Virus record (IMG/VR): IMGVR_UViG_3300024346_000177
Span: 1 to 40,460 of that record
Direction: 5' to 3' (one strand)
DNA length: 40,460 nt
Source of the DNA: a virus
This document shows, one piece after another, positions 26,599 to 36,079 of the stretch. The position numbers and the translations under genes were made by a program. Position 1 is the first letter of the stretch. Each line of letters opens with the position of its first letter. The notes below the pieces were generated by a model. That model made no database searches. It was not told where the DNA came from and was given only the letters and a program-made list of their open reading frames with translations.

Positions 26599-29500
26599 GT
26601 GAGAAAAATTAAACATTCAATAAACAGAAAATCAATTCCCAATGTGAAATTAGTTTCACTAACGGGTAAGACATGGTTTGATGCGGACGGAAGTTTATTT
26701 GAATGGTCAGGAAATACAGGTAATTTACCTACGGGATTAACACCAACAACCGGTTATACTGTTTATAACGTAACTGGTGGAACTGTAAATGATGGTTATT
26801 ATAAATGGGGAATACCTACAGGTGACACATGGAATTTAGTTATTGGTACGGGTACAACAGAACAAGAAATACAAAATCATGTTAATAGTCAAATATATGA
26901 TACTCATCAAGTACCATTATTTTTAGAATCATCGGTTGATGAATATGGTCCAATGGTTGATTTTGATGGTGATGTTGAACAAAATACAATTACCGCCAAT
27001 TTTTCATATGATATTAGTTGTACGGATTATACTATCACAGTTTATAACACCACAAATTTTGGTAAATTAAAACAACTTAAAGACGCAACATATTCGGTAC
27101 AATTTAATGGTGGTACAAAATTATCAATGAGTGCAAACCAACCACTTGTTAAAAATGTATCTACAAATGGTGTACAAAATATAAAAATTACGTTGGACTC
27201 AGCTTTCTTAACTTCTCAAGTTGTTAAGAGTGTTAATGTAGATTGTACCCAATTTGTTAATGCATCACCAACTCCAACAACCACTGTAACTGCAACAAAT
27301 ACTGCAACACCAACTGTAACACCAAGTGTAACTGCAACAAATACAAGTACACCAACGGTAACGCCAACTCAAACACCAACAAATACTATAACACCTACAA
27401 ATACTATTACACCAAGTATAACACCAACAAATACTATTACGTCAACTGTTACTCGAACAAGTCTTGCTACGAGAACACCAAATAGTACATCAACACCAAC
27501 AAATACTGCGTCAGTTACACCAACACCGACTAATACTGTAAGTATTGGATTAACACCAACCGCAACACCAACTTTCACACCGACAAACACCACAACACCA
27601 ACTGTTACACCAACAATTACAAATACAAGAACGCCAGCATCGACACCAACACAAACGGCGACTAATACTCAAACACCAACGAATACTGTTACACCAACAG
27701 TTACTGAAACGCCTACGCAAACCCCAACCAACACTGTTACACCAACCAACACTGTTACACCAACGGTTACGGAAACCCCAACAGAAACACCAACACCTAC
27801 GGTGACTGAAACTCCTACGCAAACGCCGACCAACACGATTACACCAACTGAAACACCAACAGAAACACCAACACCAACGGTGACAGAAACTCCTACGCAA
27901 ACCCCAACCAATACTGTTACACCAACAGAAACACCAACACCAACGGTGACAGAAACTCCTACGCAAACCCCAACCAATACTGTTACACCAACAGAAACAC
28001 CAACAGAAACACCAACACCAACGGTGACTGAAACTCCTACGCAAACTCCTACTAATACAGTAACACCGACTAATACTGTCACACCTACTGAAACTGTTAC
28101 ACCAACAGTTACAGAAACGCCTACTCAAACGCCAACTAATACTGTCACACCTACTGAAACTGTTACACCAACAGTTACAGAAACGCCTACTCAAACACCT
28201 ACCAATACTATTACCTCAACAAACACCGTAACACCTACGGTGACAGAAACACCTACGCAAACACCGACTAATACTATTACGCCAACAAATACTATTACCC
28301 CAACCGAAACTCCAACAGAGACACCTACACAAACTCCAACAGAGACACCTACGCAAACGCCAACGAATACTGTTACACCAACGAACACTGTTACACCTAC
28401 TAATACAGTAACTCCAACGAATACAATTACACCAACTGAAACACTTACACAGACCCCAACGAATACTATAACTCAGACAGTTACTGAAACTCCTACGCAA
28501 ACTCCTACTAATACAGTAACACCGACTAATAGTATTACACCTACCGAAACTGTTACACCTACGGTGACAGAAACACCTACGCAAACTCCAACCAATACCG
28601 TTACACCAACGAATACTATTACACCAACTGTAACGCCAACAGTTACTCAAACATTAGACTGTGTGGTGGGCGCTACGTTTACTGAAATTTACGAAGTACC
28701 ATCACCATCATTGACACCAACTAATACTGTTACACCAACACCAACAAACACACCAATACCAACAAGTACTCCGTTACCTAATTTACCAAATTATGAAGGA
28801 CAAAGAACGATTAGTAATGCAATTTGTAGAGCTTCGGATCCCGCATTTGTTACTGATTATTTTAGAAATTATGATGGACATAGCGATAAATTAAATTGGT
28901 TAAACATTATAAATCCTGAAGATAATTCGGTATATAATGTAAGTGAATTGAATGTTAAACAAATATATAGTGGTAATGGTCAACAACTATTACAACGTTA
29001 TGGTGGTGTAAATAATGATGCTTATGCAAGAACAGATTTAAGTTATTATGGTTTATCAACTAACACATTTTATTATGTGAAATATGATGTTTATTGTGTT
29101 AATGATTGTGGATGTGATGTGACACCTGTAGTTGTTGATGCGGTTGGTCAATTCAGAATTTTTAACTTATCAGTTGGGGCGTCAACATCGTCACCTGTTA
29201 AATATAGTACAAATACAAGTGGTCAATATGCATGTTATCCATTCAACGAAACAAAAACAATTCACTATAATATCGCCGAAACTAATATTAATATAGGTGC
29301 ACCATTAGTTGTTGGGTCAACAATTTATTTAGATGGACCTCATACAACTACAGCACCTGCAGGGGCGTACGTTATGAGAAATAATAACAAATATATTGTA
29401 AACTCAAGTGGTGTGGTAACATCTATTGAAACAAATGTTTGTACAACCCCACCGACATTCTCACTTGACTTTAAAAAGGACACATTTACTGTCAATGTGG

Positions 29501-29664
29501 GTACCCCACAAAACACACTAGTTGTTGGAAATTCTTATAATTTATACAACGGTGATTGTAGTGTTGCCACATTAAGAGGTACTGTACAAAGTAGTAGTGG
29601 GTCGGCTGGTAACATAACAATAACATTAACAGATTGGACATTTTATTGTGATAACATAACATAA
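26599..29664 (+). CDS. modular Thr-Pro-repeat fibre/adhesin 2 (1021 aa), GTG start
   Basis: This is likely a second receptor-binding appendage. The N-terminal domain (about 1-220) starts '[17 protein letters not shown]' and contains beta-rich segments. Then comes the longest Thr-Pro tract of the window (about 222-730), interrupted once by a short '[18 protein letters not shown]' stretch. The C-terminal 290 residues hold small modules with paired Cys, including one with '[14 protein letters not shown]' and '[17 protein letters not shown]' (about 900-955). A similar pattern occurs in fibres 1 and 3. No ATG is available near the start. GTG at 26599 is chosen, and an ATT at 26608 behind AAAGGTGAG is a less likely alternative. 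No membrane segment or catalytic motif is seen. Confidence 0.7.
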   Translation: MRKIKHSINRKSIPNVKLVSLTGKTWFDADGSLFEWSGNTGNLPTGLTPTTGYTVYNVTGGTVNDGYYKWGIPTGDTWNLVIGTGTTEQEIQNHVNSQIYDTHQVPLFLESSVDEYGPMVDFDGDVEQNTITANFSYDISCTDYTITVYNTTNFGKLKQLKDATYSVQFNGGTKLSMSANQPLVKNVSTNGVQNIKITLDSAFLTSQVVKSVNVDCTQFVNASPTPTTTVTATNTATPTVTPSVTATNTSTPTVTPTQTPTNTITPTNTITPSITPTNTITSTVTRTSLATRTPNSTSTPTNTASVTPTPTNTVSIGLTPTATPTFTPTNTTTPTVTPTITNTRTPASTPTQTATNTQTPTNTVTPTVTETPTQTPTNTVTPTNTVTPTVTETPTETPTPTVTETPTQTPTNTITPTETPTETPTPTVTETPTQTPTNTVTPTETPTPTVTETPTQTPTNTVTPTETPTETPTPTVTETPTQTPTNTVTPTNTVTPTETVTPTVTETPTQTPTNTVTPTETVTPTVTETPTQTPTNTITSTNTVTPTVTETPTQTPTNTITPTNTITPTETPTETPTQTPTETPTQTPTNTVTPTNTVTPTNTVTPTNTITPTETLTQTPTNTITQTVTETPTQTPTNTVTPTNSITPTETVTPTVTETPTQTPTNTVTPTNTITPTVTPTVTQTLDCVVGATFTEIYEVPSPSLTPTNTVTPTPTNTPIPTSTPLPNLPNYEGQRTISNAICRASDPAFVTDYFRNYDGHSDKLNWLNIINPEDNSVYNVSELNVKQIYSGNGQQLLQRYGGVNNDAYARTDLSYYGLSTNTFYYVKYDVYCVNDCGCDVTPVVVDAVGQFRIFNLSVGASTSSPVKYSTNTSGQYACYPFNETKTIHYNIAETNINIGAPLVVGSTIYLDGPHTTTAPAGAYVMRNNNKYIVNSSGVVTSIETNVCTTPPTFSLDFKKDTFTVNVGTPQNTLVVGNSYNLYNGDCSVATLRGTVQSSSGSAGNITITLTDWTFYCDNIT
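27861..27992 (+). repeat. two perfect tandem 66-base units
   Basis: Bases 27861-27926 and 27927-27992 are identical, each encoding 22 residues of the Thr-Pro pattern. The copy boundary at 27993 continues identically for about 13 bases before diverging, so the perfect tract is slightly longer. This is consistent with recent unequal exchange or slippage. Confidence 0.85.
28069..28196 (+). repeat. 62-base direct repeat, period 66
   Basis: Bases 28069-28130 are repeated exactly at 28135-28196, again with a 66-base period. This copy pair uses different synonymous codons from the 27861-27992 pair, so the two duplications are independent events. Confidence 0.85.
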
Positions 29665-29688
29665 GAAATGATAATTATTAAATAACAA

Positions 29689-31998
29689 ATGAGATACTTT
29701 TATGTAAAAATTACCACTGGGACATCACAAGGTCCTTACAACATCTACTACGATGGTGTGAGTACTAACTATGCCACTTTGGTATATACTAGTTCAAATG
29801 CCGTAAACGTATCTTATTCTGATTTAACAACTACGTTAGGTGTTTTAGTTTCTATTCCATTAGGTTCATCAACAATAACATTACAAAACACAAAAGAAAA
29901 TTGTTTATTTGATGTTGTTTATTCGGTACCAACACCAACCCCTACACCAACACCAACAACAACCGCAACACCAACTGTTACGCCTACAAATACGATAACA
30001 CCAACCGTTACTATTACTCCAACAAATACTGTAACTCCAACAAATACTGTAACTCCAACTAATACTATCACACCTACAGTGACAGTTACGCCAAGTGTAA
30101 CACCAACGAATACGGTAACACCTACTAATACTGTAACGCCAACAAATACAGTAACGGCAACACCACCGTCTACACCCGCATCAACACCGGCTTCAACACC
30201 AGCATCAACACCGGCGGTTACACAAACTACTTCATTTATAACAAGCATTTCATTCTCTATTGGATATAATACAACTAATCCAGGATTAAGTTATGGTGGA
30301 TATTCAACACCTTTAGATTCTTGTGTTAGTGGGATTCCAAATATTGTGGGAGTTTATTGTCTTCCTCCTGGTTTAGTAAATGGTGCTGTACTTTATTTAG
30401 ATGCTGCTAGAACTCAACCGTTTGTTTCAACAGGTGGATATTTTATTGCAACAGGAGGAATTGGAATTCAATATTACTTCCAATACACATCATCCGCTGG
30501 TAATATTATAAATTGCAATACCTTACCATCACAAACACCAACCAATACACCAACGTTAACACGAACACCGGCATCAACACCTGCGTCAACACCAAATTCA
30601 ACACCACCATCTACACCGAATTCGACGCCAGCATCAACACCTGCGTCTACACCAGCATCAACACCTGCGTCTACACCAGCATCAACGCCAGCGTCTACAC
30701 CAACATTACCGGCACTTTCGTTGTCTGTAAGTTCAACAACGTTACAAACTTGTTGGAATACTAATAACGCATCGTTCACAGTAAGTGCTACTGGTGGTAA
30801 TGGTGCACCATATGAATATTCAAGAGATAATTCAAATTGGCAATCAAGTGCAACATTTAGTAGTTTGGCGGGTACAACATATACCGCATATGTTAGAAAT
30901 AATAATCGTTTAGGTACCGTTGCAAGTACCTCTGTTAGTAGTTTAGCTAGAAGTCAACCATCTGCAAGTGTTCAAGCGGCAGGTTTCACTAGTTGTTGGA
31001 ATAGTTCAGATGGTTCATTAACATTAAGTGCTTCTGGTGGTTCTGGTGGATACACATATAGTATTAATAATGGGGCGTCGTATCAATCAAGTACCGAATT
31101 CAATAACTTAACTTCAGATACATACTACTATCGAGTAAAAGATAGTAATGGTTGTGAGTCACAGTCATTAGAACAATATGTTTTAGTAACAAATACACCA
31201 AACGCAACATTTACATCTACAAATATATCTTGTAATGGAGGTTCAGACGGAACCATAGCAACCGCGATAATTGATTCTAATGGAGTTTACTATAGATATA
31301 ATGCGGGAAGTAGTTTTACAAACACAGGTGGAACCAGATATTTTGTTGGTCAGTCTAGAGGAAGTTTAACTGCAGGTTCATATACATTTAGAATTTATAA
31401 TTCACCTGAAACATGTTATAAAGATTATACAATTACATTAACTCAACCAACACTACAAACGGCGTCTATTACAAATGTAGTGGGAGCAACAAGTGGTGAC
31501 AATGGTTCGTTAACCATATCTTCAGGTGGAGGAACATGGAATAAAACATATAGATTATATAAAGATAGTGTAACACCATACAATGACTACCCTACGGATA
31601 ATTTAGTTGCAACTTACAGTAACGTAACCGCAGGTTCACCATCATTTAATGTAACAGGTTTAGCTTGTGGATATTATTGGTTACAAGTTACCGATGCAAA
31701 TGGATGTACAACAAATACAATAACATATCAAGTTACTTGTCCTCAAATATATTATATATATCAAGTTATACAATGTAGTAACAACTACATCACATATATG
31801 ACATCACCAGATTTATTACCTTATCAGTTCTTAGGCGGAACAAAAGCGGTTAAAATTAACAGTATATGTTATCAAATTGATTATTACACCACCTCAACGT
31901 ACAATCAAGAATCTTTACATTTGGTAGATGGTCAATATGCTACAATTTACAACACATGTAATGATTGTGTAGGTGGCGGTGGAGGAGCCTCAATTTAA
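29689..31998 (+). CDS. modular Thr-Pro fibre/adhesin 3 with SprB-like repeats (769 aa)
   Basis: This is likely a third receptor-binding appendage. A short N-terminal domain (about 1-80) is followed by a Thr-Pro tract (80-180), a Cys-bearing module (about 181-280), and a second low-complexity tract of T-P-A-S units (281-341). Next come about four beta-sandwich-like repeats (about 341-684) resembling SprB repeats of Bacteroidota adhesins. Key segments are '[13 protein letters not shown]', '[13 protein letters not shown]', '[10 protein letters not shown]' and '[14 protein letters not shown]'. A final Cys-bracketed module (685-769) ends [13 protein letters not shown]. SprB is the surface adhesin of Flavobacterium gliding. 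A phage fibre built of such repeats could come from, or mimic, host surface proteins. That origin is inference. Confidence 0.75.
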   Translation: MRYFYVKITTGTSQGPYNIYYDGVSTNYATLVYTSSNAVNVSYSDLTTTLGVLVSIPLGSSTITLQNTKENCLFDVVYSVPTPTPTPTPTTTATPTVTPTNTITPTVTITPTNTVTPTNTVTPTNTITPTVTVTPSVTPTNTVTPTNTVTPTNTVTATPPSTPASTPASTPASTPAVTQTTSFITSISFSIGYNTTNPGLSYGGYSTPLDSCVSGIPNIVGVYCLPPGLVNGAVLYLDAARTQPFVSTGGYFIATGGIGIQYYFQYTSSAGNIINCNTLPSQTPTNTPTLTRTPASTPASTPNSTPPSTPNSTPASTPASTPASTPASTPASTPASTPTLPALSLSVSSTTLQTCWNTNNASFTVSATGGNGAPYEYSRDNSNWQSSATFSSLAGTTYTAYVRNNNRLGTVASTSVSSLARSQPSASVQAAGFTSCWNSSDGSLTLSASGGSGGYTYSINNGASYQSSTEFNNLTSDTYYYRVKDSNGCESQSLEQYVLVTNTPNATFTSTNISCNGGSDGTIATAIIDSNGVYYRYNAGSSFTNTGGTRYFVGQSRGSLTAGSYTFRIYNSPETCYKDYTITLTQPTLQTASITNVVGATSGDNGSLTISSGGGTWNKTYRLYKDSVTPYNDYPTDNLVATYSNVTAGSPSFNVTGLACGYYWLQVTDANGCTTNTITYQVTCPQIYYIYQVIQCSNNYITYMTSPDLLPYQFLGGTKAVKINSICYQIDYYTTSTYNQESLHLVDGQYATIYNTCNDCVGGGGGASI
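29929..30230 (+). repeat. Thr-Pro repeat tract in fibre 3 (first)
   Basis: About 100 codons of T-P-T-N-T-V-type units turn at the 3' end into T-P-A-S-T-P-A-S units. It separates the small N-terminal domain from the first module. Confidence 0.88.
30532..30711 (+). repeat. T-P-A-S repeat tract in fibre 3 (second)
   Basis: About 60 codons are mostly T-P-A-S and T-P-N-S units, with alternating gca tca / gcg tct codon pairs recurring as short exact DNA repeats near 30649-30700. It links the first module to the SprB-like repeats. Confidence 0.88.
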
Positions 31999-32048
31999 AA
32001 AAAGATTTTAACTTTATATAGTTCTTAAAATTAATTACATTAGATAAA

Positions 32049-32070
32049 CCTTATAAAGATATTTATAAGG
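32049..32070 (+). promoter_or_regulatory. perfect 9-bp hairpin upstream of the 201-aa gene
   Basis: Bases 32049-32057 and 32062-32070 are exact inverted repeats with the loop gata. The right arm contains TATTTATA (32060-32067). It lies 13 bases before the ATG at 32084, within an 85-base gap after the last fibre gene. No T-run follows, so a promoter or leader element is more likely than a terminator. Confidence 0.5.
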
Positions 32071-32083
32071 GTAACTAAATAAT

Positions 32084-32689
32084 ATGGCGGACTCATTAGG
32101 TTCAATAACATTTACAATTCCTTATACTTCAAGTGAGATTACACAAACTTACTTGAATGACTACGATTATTCAAAAACAGGATTTACTGCCACATCCACA
32201 GGATATACGTTTATTGCTATTGGTACAAGTAGATTATCAGAATTAAAAAAATATGGTTCAGGTGGTTATACTCAATCATTAACGTCAGGTTCAATGAGTG
32301 ACGGAACAACATACACTGGATATACCATTGATACACTTAATTTTCAAGATTTTTCAGATGGCACAACTCAAATTACAGGAACCACACCAAATTTTAGACA
32401 TACAACAACAGGATTTACTATGAGTGGTGCAACCGACGGGTTTTCTACCAAATTTGGATACACCACAGGTAACACTACAAATTTTGCAACTGAATACGTA
32501 ATAAATAATATGTTAACTCGAAACGAACATTTCTTGGGGTTTGTGGAACAACCTACCGTCTATTCGGATGTTTTTGTGGAGAGGGGAAAACAAGGAGTGA
32601 TGGAGAATAACCTTCGATTGGGGGAGATTGACAACATGGGAGAATTAAGCGTTTATGGAAATAAATTCTTTACGATTAAAAAACAATAA
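32084..32689 (+). CDS. unknown virion structural protein (201 aa)
   Basis: I do not recognise this protein. It is rich in Thr, Gly, Ser and Tyr, with many 'TGFT' and 'TGYT' turns typical of beta-structured phage tail proteins. The C-terminal 60 residues are more conserved-looking, with 'VYSDVFVERGKQG', 'ENNLRLGEIDNMGEL' and 'YGNKFFTIKKQ', and may be an attachment domain. It heads a second group of structural genes after the three fibres and is followed after 25 bases by another structural gene. Confidence 0.65.
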   Translation: MADSLGSITFTIPYTSSEITQTYLNDYDYSKTGFTATSTGYTFIAIGTSRLSELKKYGSGGYTQSLTSGSMSDGTTYTGYTIDTLNFQDFSDGTTQITGTTPNFRHTTTGFTMSGATDGFSTKFGYTTGNTTNFATEYVINNMLTRNEHFLGFVEQPTVYSDVFVERGKQGVMENNLRLGEIDNMGELSVYGNKFFTIKKQ

Positions 32690-32714
32690 GATTTATATTT
32701 ATTAATAAAAGAAA

Positions 32715-33635
32715 ATGGCAGTAGGATCATATGGTATAATTAGACCGGCGGACGTTTCACCATCAGATGTGGAGATTTTATATCATTACACAGCTAATAG
32801 AACATCCACGGCCGAGGTAACATTAAAGAAATTAGTATCTGAGGATATATTGACACCTGTGTATCATAATGATGAAACCACAGATTCAACAACCGCACCT
32901 AATAATGAAATTATTGGGGGATTGTATAATTTGAAATTAAAATCTGCGGATTTCTCAGAATTAGGAATTTACACATTACATATTAGACCAAAACAAATTA
33001 GAACTTCAATTACAGATTGTGGTGTTTTGGCTGCATTACCATCGGTTAGAGGATTAGTTATTGATTTGACAAACGTACCTTCACTCGATAAAAATAAGTT
33101 CACACCACAGGGTTTAGTGGGATATAGAGTTGAATATATTAATAGTGCAAATAATCAAAAAGTCCCCAATTTTTACAGGGTAGTAACATCTTCTTTCTTT
33201 TGTGAACCAGTTGTTTCTAACTTAACAACAACAACAGAAAAGGCTATAAGATATCGTTATAAGGATTCTGCGACAAACTTAATGTTTTTAACATTAACAC
33301 CATCTTCAGCACCTTCAAGTAGACCAAATGTGGTTCCATTTATTGGTGAACCAAGTCAAAAAATTATATTAACAAATACCTTCTTTAACCCAACAACAGT
33401 TGAGGTTGAAATGGTTGAACATGATTCATCAACATTGGCACACGCACTTTACGGTAATCAATCTAAGGCGGTTGCACCTGGTATATACACAATTTACGAT
33501 GAGGCTAATAACATCTACAAACAATACAACTTATTTGAAATTAAGGATGAGTTTAATAATAGTCTTTTCGAGGTTAGAGAAGAAAGAACAAATATTGATG
33601 AGACTTTAAATTTAGATAATATCACTAACGCATAA
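32715..33635 (+). CDS. unknown virion structural protein (306 aa)
   Basis: I do not recognise the family. The sequence is a mix of short strands ('GLYNLKLKSADFSELGIYTLHI', about 75-96) without membrane segments or catalytic motifs. It contains two well-separated cysteines. Position among baseplate genes, composition, and the one-base overlap with the following baseplate-like gene (TAATG at 33633-33637) suggest a baseplate or tail-tip component. The ATG at 32715 is preceded by TATTTATT (32696-32703) and A-rich sequence without a Shine-Dalgarno motif. Confidence 0.65.
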   Translation: MAVGSYGIIRPADVSPSDVEILYHYTANRTSTAEVTLKKLVSEDILTPVYHNDETTDSTTAPNNEIIGGLYNLKLKSADFSELGIYTLHIRPKQIRTSITDCGVLAALPSVRGLVIDLTNVPSLDKNKFTPQGLVGYRVEYINSANNQKVPNFYRVVTSSFFCEPVVSNLTTTTEKAIRYRYKDSATNLMFLTLTPSSAPSSRPNVVPFIGEPSQKIILTNTFFNPTTVEVEMVEHDSSTLAHALYGNQSKAVAPGIYTIYDEANNIYKQYNLFEIKDEFNNSLFEVREERTNIDETLNLDNITNA

Positions 33636-36058
33636 TGACAGTAGTAAAAAGAAGAGTTCCAAGTTTGGCCGCAAGCGGTAATCAAACCTTTAGTGATAGT
33701 TTAGTCGGTGTACAAATTACCGACGGAAGCTCACAACTGGCGAACACGAACTTTGCTGTTGATAAAATTATACCAGAAAAAGATAGTAAAAATTTTAAAA
33801 CATCACCATTTTCTGAATTTTTAACATTAGATAATTTAAAGACTGAAGAAGATGTTCCATCTACTCAAGACGGAAGTATTCAAAAAGATGAAAAAATAAA
33901 ATTTAAAGGTGGAATTGATGATGCAGCTAAATCACTTTATGGTTCATTAAAACAAAGATTAAATGTTTCTATTGGTAAAATTATTACAAAATTTCCAGCA
34001 TCAATATTAGTAGATAGTGATAGTCTTGTTAAATCATCAAACTATACCGCATCAGGAATCACATATAACACCGGTTCAACAAGTACAGATTTTTATGTTC
34101 AAAAATCAATTTTATATAATCCGTTTGATGTTGTTTTAGTTACACCAAGTAGTAATACAACACCAGTAACTAAAAATAAAATTAGAAATTTCTATTCTTC
34201 ATATAAAAAATATGTAGTTGATTATAGTGGTCAGACTTATGATGTATTAAATTATACAGAACCTGATGCAAACAATTTAATAAAATTAAGAGTATCGGGA
34301 AAACCATTTGGTACAGGTTCAACAATTAATGATAATTTTTTAATAAGACCAAACGATACGATTAATGAGGAGTTCTTTAAAAATTTAGATGACTTAGAAG
34401 AACTATTATTAAATAGAGAATCTAATCCTAAATTTACCGCATCATTTAAAGTACCTAGAGATAGTTTTGACCAAACGACAACGGATATAATTTCTGTTGA
34501 CGTTTCATGGCCATTATCAAGAGACGGATGGAACCCACAAATTATTGGAACCAACTACGAATATTATGTTAGTAGGTTAAGTGACCTCGCCGATGAGATT
34601 GATGATTACAAATCAAATTTAATTGTTAGATTTTTAACGTCACCACAACTATTTGAATTTGATACCGAAGACCGAAAGGCAGAATCGGTATTTCAATTAT
34701 ACGGACAATCTTTTGATAAAGTTAAAAAATATATAGATAACATCGCCTTCATGAGGAATGTTAGTTATGATGGATTAAATAATGTTCCCGATATTTTATT
34801 AAAAAATTTATCAGAAACATTAGGATTATCTACCGTTAATTTATTTAACGAGAAAAGTTTAAAAGATACATTACATACAAGAACGGACACACAATATTCG
34901 GGAGTGTCGATTGGTAAAACATTAATTGAAGCTGAATATGAATTTTATAGAAGATTATTAACAAACTTAGCTTACCTATATAAATCAAAAGGTACAAGAC
35001 AATCTTTAGAATTTTTTTTAAAATTTTTAGGGGCACCAAATCAGTTAATTAGAATTAATGAATTTGTATACGATGTGAAATCTAAGATTAATTTAAATTA
35101 TTCTGGTGACACATATGAAACAGTACAAGGAACAAAAATAGATACGGAAGTCACTGGATTCACATCAACAGTTGTTACGTATAATATTGTTGGTGGAAGT
35201 ACACAAACGGGTAATACTTATAATACTGGTTTAATAACAGGTTCGACAAATCTAACATTAGATGAATACCCTATTGATGAGAACGGTTTACCAAGGAAAG
35301 TTACAAGTTTAAATTCTGACATCTATTTCCAAAAAGGTTCAGGTTGGAATAACATTACGTTAGACCATAGGTCATCAAATATAATTGATAATGAATTATC
35401 AATATTAACAGGTAGGACTAAAACAATAAAAACAAAACCAAAAGATTATACGTATGGTGAAGACTATTTTGATAGTTTCAGAACTTTAGATGGTCTTGAT
35501 TATGGTTTTGAATTAGAAAAAAGAATTGACAATAAAAAAGTAAGTGTTAGTAATGATGAAACATTATCTAAATTTATTTTAAATAGAAAAAATATTGAGG
35601 TTTATTTGGTACCGTCACAAGGAATTGAATATGACATATATAGACAAGGTAGAAATGAAGAATTAACGTTTGGTAATTTAACACCCCAAACCGGTAGAAC
35701 CTTTGAAAATTTTATTGACACCGTATTGGGTCAAGTAATTACTAATTCAAACAGTGTTAAATTTAGTAAATCTTATACGGCATTAACTAAAGTCTTTTAT
35801 GAATACTCAACTAATACGGGATTTACTCCATATAATTTTACATCGGTAAATGAATTCATTAATAAAATGAGTCCATATTGGATTCAAGTTGTTGAACAAT
35901 TTGTTCCTGCAACTACATTATGGACAGGTGGTAATTTAATTGGAAACAACATTTTTAATAGGTCAAAATACGATTATAGAAAACCAAGATATGGTATCTC
36001 ATATACTGGTAACACAACTTACGAAAGTGGTACATATAATTGTGAAGAAATAGAATAA
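33635..36058 (+). CDS. baseplate protein with P2 gpI-like region (807 aa)
   Basis: This is probably a baseplate wedge component. Residues about 312-480 look like the phage P2 gpI / contractile-injection-system wedge family. A helical stretch 'LADEIDDYKSNLIVRFL' is followed by 'FYRRLLTNLAYLYKSKGTRQ' and 'SLEFFLKFLGAPNQLIRINEF' (about 463-483), matching the 'KGT...LLG' pattern of that family. In contractile systems this family corresponds to the T4 gp7 position next to gp6. The N-terminal 300 residues and the C-terminal 320 are not recognised; the latter ends in 'SPYWIQVVEQFVPATTLW' and a Tyr-rich tail. The gene overlaps the previous one by one base. Confidence 0.65.
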   Translation: MTVVKRRVPSLAASGNQTFSDSLVGVQITDGSSQLANTNFAVDKIIPEKDSKNFKTSPFSEFLTLDNLKTEEDVPSTQDGSIQKDEKIKFKGGIDDAAKSLYGSLKQRLNVSIGKIITKFPASILVDSDSLVKSSNYTASGITYNTGSTSTDFYVQKSILYNPFDVVLVTPSSNTTPVTKNKIRNFYSSYKKYVVDYSGQTYDVLNYTEPDANNLIKLRVSGKPFGTGSTINDNFLIRPNDTINEEFFKNLDDLEELLLNRESNPKFTASFKVPRDSFDQTTTDIISVDVSWPLSRDGWNPQIIGTNYEYYVSRLSDLADEIDDYKSNLIVRFLTSPQLFEFDTEDRKAESVFQLYGQSFDKVKKYIDNIAFMRNVSYDGLNNVPDILLKNLSETLGLSTVNLFNEKSLKDTLHTRTDTQYSGVSIGKTLIEAEYEFYRRLLTNLAYLYKSKGTRQSLEFFLKFLGAPNQLIRINEFVYDVKSKINLNYSGDTYETVQGTKIDTEVTGFTSTVVTYNIVGGSTQTGNTYNTGLITGSTNLTLDEYPIDENGLPRKVTSLNSDIYFQKGSGWNNITLDHRSSNIIDNELSILTGRTKTIKTKPKDYTYGEDYFDSFRTLDGLDYGFELEKRIDNKKVSVSNDETLSKFILNRKNIEVYLVPSQGIEYDIYRQGRNEELTFGNLTPQTGRTFENFIDTVLGQVITNSNSVKFSKSYTALTKVFYEYSTNTGFTPYNFTSVNEFINKMSPYWIQVVEQFVPATTLWTGGNLIGNNIFNRSKYDYRKPRYGISYTGNTTYESGTYNCEEIE

Positions 36059-36079
36059 TAATATAAATATCTATAAACT

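Larger units (their letters stand above)
27266..28790 (+). repeat. long Thr-Pro repeat tract in fibre 2
   Basis: About 460 codons of T-P-T-x-T units run to about 28650, followed by a short non-repeat stretch and another spacer to about 28790. From about 27690 the tract shows a higher-order 22-residue pattern containing [12 protein letters not shown]. Exact DNA copies occur in tandem (see the separate entries). Confidence 0.9.

Noticed and set aside
27369-28650. Further minus-strand frames of Val-Gly or Cys-Arg-Trp repeats
   Set aside because: Same cause: a purine/pyrimidine-biased coding repeat leaves the opposite strand free of stops. All convincing genes in the window are on the + strand.
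27690-28660. CRISPR array
   Set aside because: The direct repeats are tandem, in frame and coding. There are no unique spacers of constant length and no cas genes.
23217-31998. Diversity-generating retroelement target
   Set aside because: No reverse transcriptase, template repeat or accessory gene is visible in the window. Variation in the modules is not restricted to adenine sites as far as can be judged by eye. Elements elsewhere in the genome cannot be excluded.
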